Below are positions 17,328 to 24,813 of a stretch of 64,000 nt of DNA, piece by piece; the stretch's first letter is position 1; every line of letters begins with the position of its first letter. Both the position numbers and the translations under genes were made by a program. The notes under the pieces are model-generated. The model was not told the DNA's origin, searched no databases, and worked only from the letters and a program-made list of their open reading frames with translations. The stretch spans positions 1 through 64,000 of the forward strand of contig DWZE01000085.1 of NCBI GenBank assembly GCA_019118325.1, written 5' to 3'. Source of the DNA: Candidatus Bacteroides intestinavium. GTDB lineage: Bacteria > Bacteroidota > Bacteroidia > Bacteroidales > Bacteroidaceae.

Positions 17328-18578
17328 TCAAAGATTTTCCAACCGCCGCAAGACAGAATCACACAGCACGGTGAACGCCGCCCGGTTCTGCGCGCTGATG
17401 GGTTTCTTGGGTTGCGACTTGATGGTGAGCGGGTTGATGGGTTTGCCGTGTTCGTACACGCGGAAATCCAGATGCGGCCCCGTAGACAAGCCCGTGGAGC
17501 CGACGTAGCCGATGACTTGCTTCTGTTTCACCTCCGTCCCCACCTGGATGCCCTTGGCGAAGCGCGAGAGGTGCATATAGGTGGTGGTGTAGACACTGTT
17601 GTGCTTGATTTTCAGGTAATTGCCTGCTCCGCCGCGCTGGTAGGCCTTGGCGATGACCTTGCCGTTGCCCACGGCATAGACGGGCGTGCCCGCCGGGGCG
17701 GCATAGTCCACGCCGTGGTGGGCGCGGTAGCGTTTCAGGACGGGGTGGAAGCGGGCGTTGGAGAAGCGCGACGAGATGCGGTAGAAGTCCAGCGGCGCCT
17801 TCAGGAAAGCACCTTCCAGGCTGTTGCCTTTTTCATTGTAGTAGAGTTCTTCGTTGTCCTGCGTGAAGGGGATGGCGTAGTAAGTGCTGTCCGAATGGCG
17901 GAAGGCGGCGGCCAACACATGGAAGTTGTCCAGGCTCTTGCCGTCCACGTACTCCTGTTCGTAGATGACGCGGAACTCGTCGGCCTTCTTCAGGTCGAAG
18001 AAGTCGATGGACCAGCCGTAGATGTTGGACAGGACCATGGCCAGCAGCGGCGAGGTCTCTTCGTTCTGCATGGCCACCCAGAGCGAGGATTCCACCCGGC
18101 CTTTCACCTCTTTCTGCCGCCACTCCGAGGGATTCTCGCCCCGGCGCACGGCACAGTCGCCGCGCAGGTCGAAGACCACATAGGCCTTGGGGTCTTCCTC
18201 ATAGACCAGAAAGGCGGTCTGCGGCACGCTGTCGCGGGTGGTGAAGACGGCGTAGGCCTGGCCGGCACGGATTTTGCGCACGTCGAAGACGCCGGCCGCC
18301 TTCTCATTGACGCGGTGCACCTGCTGGTGCGACAGGCCGTGGTCGGCCAGGATGTAGGACAGGTTCTGTCCTTGTTTCACGATGCCGTAATCCACTTCAT
18401 AGTCATCCGTCGGGATGCCATATTTGTACACGATTTCCTCCACTTCCGTAGAGTCCGTCAGTTGAACTTCGTCCAGCATGTCGCCTGCTGTCCGTTTGGG
18501 CAGGAACACCAGTGCCAGGGCGGCTACGGCCAGGAGTAGGCCGATGGTGATGGGGTATCTCTTGTCAATCTTGCGCAT
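17328..18578 (-). CDS. M23-family peptidoglycan endopeptidase, membrane anchored
   Basis: A 416-residue protein with one N-terminal membrane segment (about 10-27), an OapA/LysM-like region (YVFTTRDSV and surroundings) and a C-terminal LytM-type peptidase (about 275-395). Zinc-site residues visible are His287 and Asp291 in HHGVDYAAP. The second motif reads GPHLDFRV (His369, Asp371), where classical M23 enzymes have HxH. It probably cuts cross-bridge peptides in the periplasm. The 5' leader contains a tandem 22-bp array, because the likely promoter is at 18711-18718. Whether Asp replaces the third zinc ligand needs alignment with relatives. Confidence 0.88.
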   Translation of the reverse strand: MRKIDKRYPITIGLLLAVAALALVFLPKRTAGDMLDEVQLTDSTEVEEIVYKYGIPTDDYEVDYGIVKQGQNLSYILADHGLSHQQVHRVNEKAAGVFDVRKIRAGQAYAVFTTRDSVPQTAFLVYEEDPKAYVVFDLRGDCAVRRGENPSEWRQKEVKGRVESSLWVAMQNEETSPLLAMVLSNIYGWSIDFFDLKKADEFRVIYEQEYVDGKSLDNFHVLAAAFRHSDSTYYAIPFTQDNEELYYNEKGNSLEGAFLKAPLDFYRISSRFSNARFHPVLKRYRAHHGVDYAAPAGTPVYAVGNGKVIAKAYQRGGAGNYLKIKHNSVYTTTYMHLSRFAKGIQVGTEVKQKQVIGYVGSTGLSTGPHLDFRVYEHGKPINPLTIKSQPKKPISAQNRAAFTVLCDSVLRRLENL

Positions 18579-18611
18579 AGTCTATGGGTTATTAACGGGG
18601 TTTTGTTCCGT

Positions 18612-18699
18612 GACGTTCCGGCGCTCGGGCGCAGATGTCGCTGCCCGTGCTCCGCGATATCTGCGCCCGTGCTCCGCGATATCTCCGGACAACCGTCCG
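18612..18699. repeat. 22-bp tandem array A, GATATC type
   Basis: Four units spaced exactly 22 bp begin at 18612 (degenerate), 18634 (GATGTC), 18656 and 18678 (GATATC). Units read GATATCTGCGCCCGTGCTCC and similar. The array falls in the predicted 5' leader of the M23 gene. The same unit type recurs at 27452, 35622 and 48715. Confidence 0.85.
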
Positions 18700-18710
18700 C
18701 GAACGTGCCA

Positions 18711-18718
18711 CAAAAGTA
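18711..18718 (-). promoter_or_regulatory. -7 promoter box (TACTTTTG) of the M23 gene
   Basis: A minus-strand TAnnTTTG match. Transcription from here would run through array A before the start at 18578. Confidence 0.5.
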
Positions 18719-18755
18719 GGGAAAAATAGGGAAAAAAAGCGAACGATGCACCACC

Positions 18756-18763
18756 TAATTTTG
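18756..18763 (+). promoter_or_regulatory. -7 promoter box (TAATTTTG) of the phosphoesterase
   Basis: A TAnnTTTG match 58 bases upstream of the start at 18821, divergent from the M23 promoter. Confidence 0.5.
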
Positions 18764-18820
18764 CGGTTAGCCGCTTTATTGTTAATATTGCGCCCGCAAA
18801 TCAAGACTATCAAGACGAAT

Positions 18821-19912
18821 ATGTGGTTCATTCTTATTGCATTGGTCATCTACCTGGGCGCCAACGGGTGGGTGTATTATAATGGGCATGTGGCCCTGCA
18901 GGGCTGTCCGATGGCTGTGCGCATGGCTTTCGGCGTTGTGTTCTGGGCAGTGGCGCTTTCCTTTATCGGCTTCATGGCTTTGCGGGGTCGGCATCTGACG
19001 CCGCTCATGGGACATTGGGTTTACTTCGTCAGCAACGGCTGGCTCGTCGCCCTGCTCTACCTGACGCTGCTGCTGGCGGTTGGGCAGTTGCCCCGCCTCT
19101 TTGGCGTGCACGTTCCCCATCTCTTCGGCGTTTGCGTGGGGCTGACGGCCTTGCTGCTGGCTTACGGTTATTGGCATTACCGTCATCCTGCCGTGCGTAC
19201 GTTGCAGGTGGATATAGACAAGCCCGTGGACGGCCCGAAGCAGCTGCGCGCGGTAGCCATCAGCGACGTGCACCTGGGCTACGGCAACAACCGCCGTGTG
19301 CTGGAGGACTATGTGCGGATGATCAACGAGGCCCGTCCGGACGTGGTGCTCATTGCGGGCGACCTGATAGACATGTCCCTCAAGCCCTTGTGGCAGGAGC
19401 GGATGCAGGATGTCCTGCGGGAGGTGCAGGCTCCGTTGGGGATATACATGGTGCCGGGCAATCACGAGTTCATCAGCGGCATCCGCGCGACCGAAGAGTT
19501 TATCGGGCGGACTCCCATCCGGCTGTTGCGCGACAGCATCGTCACGTTGCCTGGCGGGGTGCAGGTGGTCGGCCGTGATGACCGCAGCAACCGCCGGCGC
19601 CTGCGGGCGGACGACCTTATCGGCCGGGCCGATGCCTCGCGCCCCATCCTGGTGTTGGATCACCAGCCCTATGACGACCAGTTGGAACAGATTGCCGCCG
19701 GTGGCGCCGATTTCACCCTGTGCGGGCATACGCATGCCGGTCAGGTGTGGCCGCTGAGCCTGGTCACCGGCGCCATTTACAGGCAGGACCACGGCTACGG
19801 CCGATGGGGGCGGACGCAGGTCTATGTCTCGTCCGGGCTTGGGTTGTGGGGGCCGCCCTTCCGCATCGGGACGGACAGCGAGATGGTGGTCATTGATTTC
19901 CGCTTCCGATGA
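18821..19912 (+). CDS. Membrane-anchored metallophosphoesterase (YaeI-like)
   Basis: The protein has 363 residues if translation starts at ATG 18821, directly before the first membrane helix; the longer open frame upstream runs through array A and is not credible. Three to four N-terminal membrane segments are followed by a calcineurin-type domain with all metal motifs: SDVHLG (Asp149, His151), GDLID (about 181), GNHE (about 213) and GHTHAGQ near the C-terminus. Relatives with this layout hydrolyse UDP-diacylglucosamine or other phosphoesters; the substrate is not determined here. Its 3' end overlaps the convergent MscS gene by 23 bases. Confidence 0.88.
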   Translation: MWFILIALVIYLGANGWVYYNGHVALQGCPMAVRMAFGVVFWAVALSFIGFMALRGRHLTPLMGHWVYFVSNGWLVALLYLTLLLAVGQLPRLFGVHVPHLFGVCVGLTALLLAYGYWHYRHPAVRTLQVDIDKPVDGPKQLRAVAISDVHLGYGNNRRVLEDYVRMINEARPDVVLIAGDLIDMSLKPLWQERMQDVLREVQAPLGIYMVPGNHEFISGIRATEEFIGRTPIRLLRDSIVTLPGGVQVVGRDDRSNRRRLRADDLIGRADASRPILVLDHQPYDDQLEQIAAGGADFTLCGHTHAGQVWPLSLVTGAIYRQDHGYGRWGRTQVYVSSGLGLWGPPFRIGTDSEMVVIDFRFR

Positions 19913-21098
19913 GGGCTTGGATGTCGTCGCCCGAGGGCGCCTGGAAGATGCGCAGGCCAAACTCAGGGACGATGGCCAGCACGTAGTCGAAGACGTCGGA
20001 CTGCACGCCTTCGTAGGGCACCCAGTCCTTGATGCGCGAGAAGAAGTACAGCTCCAGCGGGATGCCGTGCTCCGTGGGTTGCAGTTGCCGCACCATGCAG
20101 TGCAGGTCCGTGTTGACCACGGGCAGCGAGCGCAGGTAGGCCACGATGTAGGCGCGCAGCACGCCCAGGTTGGTCAGCGGGTCGGGGTGGGCGCCCTCGA
20201 AGAAGTCCTTCAGCAGAGGCATTTTCCGGTATTTTTCCAGCATCTCCGGCGTGCAGAAGCGCACGCTGTGCAGGTCGATGTTGATGCTCCGCTTCACGCG
20301 GCGGCCTCCGCTCTCGCGCATGGCGTTCCAGTTTTCGAAGGAGTCGCTCACGAGGAGGTAGGGTGGCAGGGTGGCCACGGTGTTGTCCCAGTTGCGCACC
20401 TTCACCGTGTTGAGCGTCACCTCCGTTACCGTGCCGTCCACTCCGTATTTGGCCATTTTGATCCAGTCGCCCACCTTCAGCATATTGTTGGCAGAGAGTT
20501 GTATGCCGCTGACGAAGCCCATGATGGTGTCCTTGAACACCAGCATCAGCACGGCGGACATGGCGCCCAGGCTGGCCAGCAGGTTCATGGGATTCTGGTC
20601 CGTCAGTTCGCCGATGATGACGATGGCGCCCACCAGCCACAGCAGCACCTGCACCGTCTGCACCATGCCCTTGAGCGGGCGGTTGCGGTAGCGGCCCGTC
20701 TCGCTGTACACCGTGTAGACGGCTCCCATGAAGGCATGTCCGAAGAACAGGAGCGAGAGAATGATGAACACCATGCAGATGCGCTGGACGAGGCTGACGG
20801 TTGCCGGTGCCGTGTCGGCAAAGGCGATGGGCGTGAACAGGTAGATGATGAGGGGCACGACAATGTGGCTGAGGCGCACCATCACCTTGTGGTCGAACAC
20901 GATGTCGTCCCACGTGGCTTTGGTCTTTTTCACCAGTTGTGCCACGGCCCTCAATACCACGCGGCGGCAAATCTGGTCGGTCGCCAGGGCGATGAGCACC
21001 AGCAGGACGAAGGCGATGAAGTGGTCCAGCGTGTCGGCGGTGTCCGGGGCGATGCCCCAGGAGATGAGCAGTTGTTTGATGGCGTTCAGTATTTTCAT
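19890..21098 (-). CDS. MscS-family mechanosensitive channel
   Basis: A 402-residue inner-membrane channel that releases osmolytes on hypo-osmotic shock. There are four to five membrane segments, the last being the pore helix (LLASLGAMSAVLMLVFKDTIMGFVSGIQLSANNMLKVGDWI), followed by the beta domain (GTVTEVTLNTVKVRNWDNTVATLPPYLL) and a C-terminal alpha/beta domain. The type with an extended loop after TM3 and a long C-terminal part (PTEHGIPLELYFFSRIKDW) is like YbdG. It lies 22 bases downstream of the DUF4435 gene on the same strand, probably in one transcript. Confidence 0.92.
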   Translation of the reverse strand: MKILNAIKQLLISWGIAPDTADTLDHFIAFVLLVLIALATDQICRRVVLRAVAQLVKKTKATWDDIVFDHKVMVRLSHIVVPLIIYLFTPIAFADTAPATVSLVQRICMVFIILSLLFFGHAFMGAVYTVYSETGRYRNRPLKGMVQTVQVLLWLVGAIVIIGELTDQNPMNLLASLGAMSAVLMLVFKDTIMGFVSGIQLSANNMLKVGDWIKMAKYGVDGTVTEVTLNTVKVRNWDNTVATLPPYLLVSDSFENWNAMRESGGRRVKRSINIDLHSVRFCTPEMLEKYRKMPLLKDFFEGAHPDPLTNLGVLRAYIVAYLRSLPVVNTDLHCMVRQLQPTEHGIPLELYFFSRIKDWVPYEGVQSDVFDYVLAIVPEFGLRIFQAPSGDDIQALIGSGNQ

Positions 21099-21119
21099 GA
21101 GCAGTCTTACTTTCGTGGG

Positions 21120-22124
21120 TTAGTCTTCGGTTTCCTCCAGGAAGCGGAGGAGGTCCTCCCGGATCCATTGGTAGAGGTAGAGGTCTTTGTAGTTGCTGTT
21201 CTTCTTCAGCATCAGCTGGACGGCGACCTGGCTGTTCTCGTAGCCCGTCAGCTCGTTGCGGAACTGGGCGCTGTGTTCGGCCAGGCGCTTGATTTCCTGT
21301 TCGCGCTCGCGGCGCAGCTGGGTGCAGATGGGGGTGAGCAGGTGCAGGACGACGCCGTCCATCAGGTGGTGTCCCTGGATGTAGAGGTAGGTGGTGTCCG
21401 GCGTCAGGCCCAGGCGGGTCAGCTCTTCGCCCAGGGCTTTCACTCCGGGGATGTCTTCGGGATAGAGTTCGCGCAGTTCGGCCAGTTTGGCGTTTACGGT
21501 CTCGCGCATCTCGTCCAGGCAACGGTAGGGTTGCTTCAGGCTGAAGTCCTCCAGGCGGATACAGGCGTTGAAGTCGTACATGGGGAAGGTCTCCGTGTCC
21601 CGCCGGCGGTAAAACCAGATATTCCACAGGAAGAGCGGGTAGGCTATCTGCGAATACCTTTGCAGGAAGGCGGGCAGGTCCACGATGATGCGGTCGTTCA
21701 GCGTGGCCTGGACGCAGACTTCGTGCAGGCTTTCGGCGTAGCACTGGAAGCTCTCGATGGCATAGCCGTAGGTCTGGAAGATGTAGGGATTGTCGTTGAC
21801 CTTGCGCGAGGTGTGCGTGGCTCCCTGCAGCAGGAAGTCGTAGTCGCTATCCACGCAGGCGATGAGGCTATGGCCCAGTTCCTCGGTGTTCAGTGTGTTC
21901 ATCAGCACCATTTTCTTGCCTTTGGCCAGGCTGGTGGACGAGGGGAGCATCACCTGGAAGTAGCGCGTGTCGTCCTCGAACTCGCTGAGCAGCGTGCGCC
22001 AGAAGGCCACGTCGTCGTAGCTTTCCACGTAGGCCACGATGCGACGCCGCCGTTTGCGCGGTGCCAGTTTGCGGGCGGCATCGAGATAGGCCGAGGTGAG
22101 GTTGTGACGTAAAGTAGTAGGCAT
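21120..22124 (-). CDS. DUF4435 protein (TOPRIM-like)
   Basis: A 334-residue protein recognised as DUF4435. The N-terminal half has TOPRIM-type acidic positions: VAYVESYDDVAFW (Glu, Asp) and LIACVDSDYDFLL (DxD). The C-terminal half is helical. DUF4435 proteins pair with AAA ATPases, notably as the AriB effector nuclease of PARIS anti-phage systems. An AAA ATPase gene lies 1.8 kb upstream on the same strand (23965-24813), separated by an NVEALA/propeller cassette. DUF4435 has its own promoter at 22151-22182 and is followed by MscS, so membership in a two-gene defence operon is an inference. No truncation is seen. Confidence 0.8.
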   Translation of the reverse strand: MPTTLRHNLTSAYLDAARKLAPRKRRRRIVAYVESYDDVAFWRTLLSEFEDDTRYFQVMLPSSTSLAKGKKMVLMNTLNTEELGHSLIACVDSDYDFLLQGATHTSRKVNDNPYIFQTYGYAIESFQCYAESLHEVCVQATLNDRIIVDLPAFLQRYSQIAYPLFLWNIWFYRRRDTETFPMYDFNACIRLEDFSLKQPYRCLDEMRETVNAKLAELRELYPEDIPGVKALGEELTRLGLTPDTTYLYIQGHHLMDGVVLHLLTPICTQLRREREQEIKRLAEHSAQFRNELTGYENSQVAVQLMLKKNSNYKDLYLYQWIREDLLRFLEETED

Positions 22125-22150
22125 AAGCGTGCGATTTGTCAGTCATCACG

Positions 22151-22182
22151 CAAATGTAGCACATTGTCCACAAACCTGCAAA
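22151..22182 (-). promoter_or_regulatory. Promoter of the DUF4435-MscS unit
   Basis: On the minus strand, TTTG (22179-22182), a 20-base spacer and TACATTTG (22151-22158) match the Bacteroides -33/-7 consensus well. Confidence 0.65.
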
Positions 22183-22198
22183 CGGGAGAATTGGATTA

Positions 22199-23314
22199 TT
22201 ATGAATTTTCTGTTTCTCCCCTTTCAGGCGTAACTTTTGCAAGGGGTATTTTGTACATGCTGATTTCCATGTCATCCTCGGTGAATGTCGCCCTGAACAG
22301 ATACAGGTTCCCTTCCTGCAATTTGGCCAATGTGCCATGTTCCGGGTATTCCAGTTGGCAGGTATGCAAGGGGTGCCCGCTGGCCAGGTCTATCTGGTAT
22401 ATTTTCAGCTTCCTGCTGCCGCTTTGCCATGTCCCGTCTGCGTCCAAGGCATATTTCCCTGTTTCAGCCAACAAGTAAAGGGCGTTGTCCCATACATCCA
22501 CTTGTGTGACAAGGCTGTTGGAGAACACATAGTCAATTGCGAATTTCCTGTCTGTATTGATGATTTCGTAGGCACTCCCTTCTATGGGGGTTACCTTGAA
22601 ATCATCGTCTGCATAGGCCCATTCCTTCACCTCGTCTTGTGGATTATTTAAGTCGATAGCATATACCCCTAATTGGGAAGGCCTGCATCCGTAGATTTTG
22701 TCATCTGTAGTGCATAATCCACCGGCTCGTATTTTCAAGTAGAGGAGCATATCCTCTTCTTTATTTTGGCGAATGGTTGCCAATGATTTCAGGGAGGATA
22801 GGTCGAAAACCTCGATGGTCTTATCATCTTCCGTCCCGTCATACAGGCAAGCTATCAGGCTGTCGCGGCAGACTGCAATTTCGTCCACATTCTGGCAAGG
22901 CAGGTCGTAGTCCCGGACGGGTACGCCCATCTTGTCATACACGAACAATTTCCGTTGGAACCTGCTGAATACATACACGTATTTGTCAGACACATATATC
23001 GCGTCAGGGTATGAATATTGAAAAGGGCCGTTACCCACGGAACCTATCTTGCCTATTTGCTTGCCTGCGGATGAATAGATGATTAGTTTGCGGTCTCCTG
23101 CTACCAGAAAAGAAGAATCGGTCAATACGGCAAAGTTATTCACACTCTTCCCCAAGAAATCCATGTTTTCTTGTAGCGTCAACGAACTTTCCACAGAAAG
23201 TTCTTCTTTGCTTGCCTCTGGCATTTCCCAAAGCGGGAGTTTTTCTTGTGCATGCTTGCAGCTGACTAATGATAGTAATGCACCACAAACTGTTATTAGC
23301 AGTTTTTTTCTCAT
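22199..23314 (-). CDS. 6-bladed beta-propeller lipoprotein (BF3164-like)
   Basis: About 371 residues from the preferred start at 23314 (MRKKLLITVCGALLSLVSC); in-frame ATGs at 23320 and 23341 are alternatives. The lipobox LVSC predicts lipid anchoring. The rest is a repeated beta-propeller with GDRKLIIYSSAGKQIGKIGS, VYVFSRFQRKLFVYD and similar blades, of the 6-bladed type found beside NVEALA peptides in Bacteroides. It lies 71 bases downstream of the NVEALA gene on the same strand. The function of the pair is unknown. This gene and its partner are more AT-rich than their neighbours and interrupt the ATPase-DUF4435 neighbourhood, suggesting an inserted cassette. Confidence 0.82.
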   Translation of the reverse strand: MRKKLLITVCGALLSLVSCKHAQEKLPLWEMPEASKEELSVESSLTLQENMDFLGKSVNNFAVLTDSSFLVAGDRKLIIYSSAGKQIGKIGSVGNGPFQYSYPDAIYVSDKYVYVFSRFQRKLFVYDKMGVPVRDYDLPCQNVDEIAVCRDSLIACLYDGTEDDKTIEVFDLSSLKSLATIRQNKEEDMLLYLKIRAGGLCTTDDKIYGCRPSQLGVYAIDLNNPQDEVKEWAYADDDFKVTPIEGSAYEIINTDRKFAIDYVFSNSLVTQVDVWDNALYLLAETGKYALDADGTWQSGSRKLKIYQIDLASGHPLHTCQLEYPEHGTLAKLQEGNLYLFRATFTEDDMEISMYKIPLAKVTPERGETENS

Positions 23315-23385
23315 AATCATTTTATGAAAATATATGCCCACTCGTATTCTGTCCTATACAAGTAGGCATACTCGCACAAATTAAA

Positions 23386-23679
23386 TTACTTTCCGTGGGG
23401 ACAAGTTCCTTCATTACATTTATAACTTCCTCCTGTTATACATTCAGAACCAAAAGTATTCCAAGCGAACGAAATCCTGATATTCCAAATGGGACATGTA
23501 GTATAAGCGATTCCGTCTGAGCCGCAAGAAGAAGACCCCTCTCCTTGTGCTAATGCTTCAATATTGGCCAACATAATGTCTGACATTTTCGTTGTTTCTT
23601 TAGGAGTGCTCAAGTAAATAGAAACTCCTGCAACTGCAGCAATGAAGACCGTAAGTAAACCAATAGAAATTTTCTTCAT
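23386..23679 (-). CDS. NVEALA-family secreted peptide
   Basis: A 97-residue small protein with an N-terminal hydrophobic signal (about 5-24), the hallmark LANIEALAQGE (NVEALA motif) near residue 38, and a cysteine-rich C-terminal part (six cysteines, including CGSDG and CNEGTCPHGK). NVEALA proteins are short exported peptides of Bacteroidales, usually encoded next to 6-bladed propeller lipoproteins as here. The role is unknown. The surrounding 23.68-23.87 kb is strongly AT-rich, unlike the flanking genes. A textbook promoter lies at 23798-23829. Confidence 0.88.
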   Translation of the reverse strand: MKKISIGLLTVFIAAVAGVSIYLSTPKETTKMSDIMLANIEALAQGEGSSSCGSDGIAYTTCPIWNIRISFAWNTFGSECITGGSYKCNEGTCPHGK

Positions 23680-23797
23680 AATGTTATTTGTTTTTAATGG
23701 ATATGTTTGAATTACGGGTTTAAATCACCTTATATGATTGCATTCATATAGGTTAAATGAGGATACAACTATATTATATGTTATTAGAGTTACGTTG

Positions 23798-23829
23798 CAA
23801 ACGTACTGCTAATCCTGATGTTTACCAAA
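23798..23829 (-). promoter_or_regulatory. Promoter of the NVEALA gene
   Basis: On the minus strand, TTTG (23826-23829), 20 bases and TACGTTTG (23798-23805) form a near-perfect Bacteroides promoter. The 5' leader is about 110 bases and AT-rich. Confidence 0.7.
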
Positions 23830-23855
23830 TAAAGCTCTGTTTTTTTTTTGAGTAA

Positions 23856-23987
23856 ATTAACAAAATCCTATGCAACCTCACCAAAGGCAAAGTCTGCAGC
23901 TTGCTGAAGAACATCGCCGCGCAGCTGACGGAGGACAGCAATCCCGTCTTGGTAGTGGTCCGCCTCAAGGGTTGCCCGTCGGAGTAA
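23856..23987 (+). pseudogene. Possible C-terminal gene remnant
   Basis: A 43-codon plus-strand stretch without a start codon ends in TAA at 23985. It reads protein-like (KVCSLLKNIAAQLTEDSNP, then VLVVVRLKGCPSE) and overlaps the 3' end of the convergent ATPase gene by 23 bases. It may be what is left of a gene displaced when the AT-rich cassette arrived. I do not recognise the family; chance is possible. Confidence 0.25.
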
Positions 23988-24813
23988 GTTCCGTGGCTAT
24001 CTCGCTCACCTCGGTCACGGCGTCCAGCCAGCCCTCCATGATGACGGCGGGCGAGTGGGTGGTGAGGATGAGCTGCAGGTTGGGGTTCAGTTGGCGTATC
24101 ATGCCGATGAGCTTCTGCTGCCAGTCCACGTGGAGCGAGGCTTCCGGTTCGTCCATGAAGAGGACGCAGTGGCTGCCGTCGCGCACCAGCACCGTCAGCA
24201 GGATGACCAGCATCTGCTTCTCGCCGGACGAGAGTTTGTAGGGCGAGAGGCGTTCGCCCCCTTGCAGGAAGACGATGTCGTTGCTCCTGCGGTCAATCTT
24301 CTTGCCCGTATAGGCAAAGAGTCCGTCTATCAGGTCCTGGAACTTGCGCTTCGGTTCGGAGAGGGCGGGGGCCTGGGCGCGTTGTTCGTCCGTGCCGCTC
24401 AGGAGTTCGATCATCCGGTTGCCCACGTTGACCTGGTAGTCCAGGTAGCGGCGTTGCAGCAGGTAGAGTTGCCAGTCCAGTTCGGAGCGGACCTCGGGGT
24501 CGGCCATGCGGGCGGTGAAGTCGCCCGTCACCAGGGGGCGGTCGTAGCTGCGGATGACGTCGTAGGGGATGAAGGTGGCGTCGGGGCGGTCGAAGAAGAC
24601 GCGCACGCCGTTTTTCTCTTCGTTCTTCACCTGGCCCGTGGTCTGCTCCAGGTAGCCTACGGAGCGGTTCAGGATGGTGGTCTTGCCCACGCCGTTGATG
24701 CCCGCCAGGATGTTGACGTCCGGGCGGAGGTCCCAGGCGATGTCGTAGCGGTGCCACAGGCCGTGTATCTCGATGCGCCGGATATAGTTTGCGGGGATTT
24801 CCATGCTTGTCAT
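23965..24813 (-). CDS. AAA family ATPase (ABC/RecF-like head)
   Basis: A 282-residue single-domain ATPase with Walker A GINGVGKTT (about 38-46), the ABC-type signature LSSGEKQ, Walker B CVLFMDEPEASLH and an H-loop LTTHSP. This compact set is that of AAA_15/AAA_21 proteins, which often partner with TOPRIM or DUF4435 nucleases. The start ATG at 24813 overlaps the meaB stop (ATGA), so it is translationally coupled to meaB. The DUF4435 gene lies downstream beyond an inserted cassette. A role in phage defence like AriA of PARIS is possible; a housekeeping role is equally compatible with its place behind meaB. Confidence 0.85.
   Translation of the reverse strand: MTSMEIPANYIRRIEIHGLWHRYDIAWDLRPDVNILAGINGVGKTTILNRSVGYLEQTTGQVKNEEKNGVRVFFDRPDATFIPYDVIRSYDRPLVTGDFTARMADPEVRSELDWQLYLLQRRYLDYQVNVGNRMIELLSGTDEQRAQAPALSEPKRKFQDLIDGLFAYTGKKIDRRSNDIVFLQGGERLSPYKLSSGEKQMLVILLTVLVRDGSHCVLFMDEPEASLHVDWQQKLIGMIRQLNPNLQLILTTHSPAVIMEGWLDAVTEVSEIATELTPTGNP

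Noticed and set aside
17310-18539. A 409-codon plus-strand frame opposite the M23 peptidase
   Set aside because: It is an antisense shadow; the minus strand carries signal, domains and zinc motifs.
18612-18699. GATATC arrays as small CRISPR arrays
   Set aside because: The unit is only 22 bp including its spacer, spacers are about 8 bases and similar to each other, and no cas gene is present.
19824-22112. A 762-codon plus-strand open frame covering MscS and DUF4435
   Set aside because: It is antisense to two clear families, is rich in His, Gly, Val and Asp as expected for the complement of GC-rich genes, and shows no domain.
21120-24813. Calling the ATPase and DUF4435 genes a confirmed PARIS defence system
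   Set aside because: The genes are not adjacent, have separate transcription starts and sit among core genes; only family resemblance supports it.
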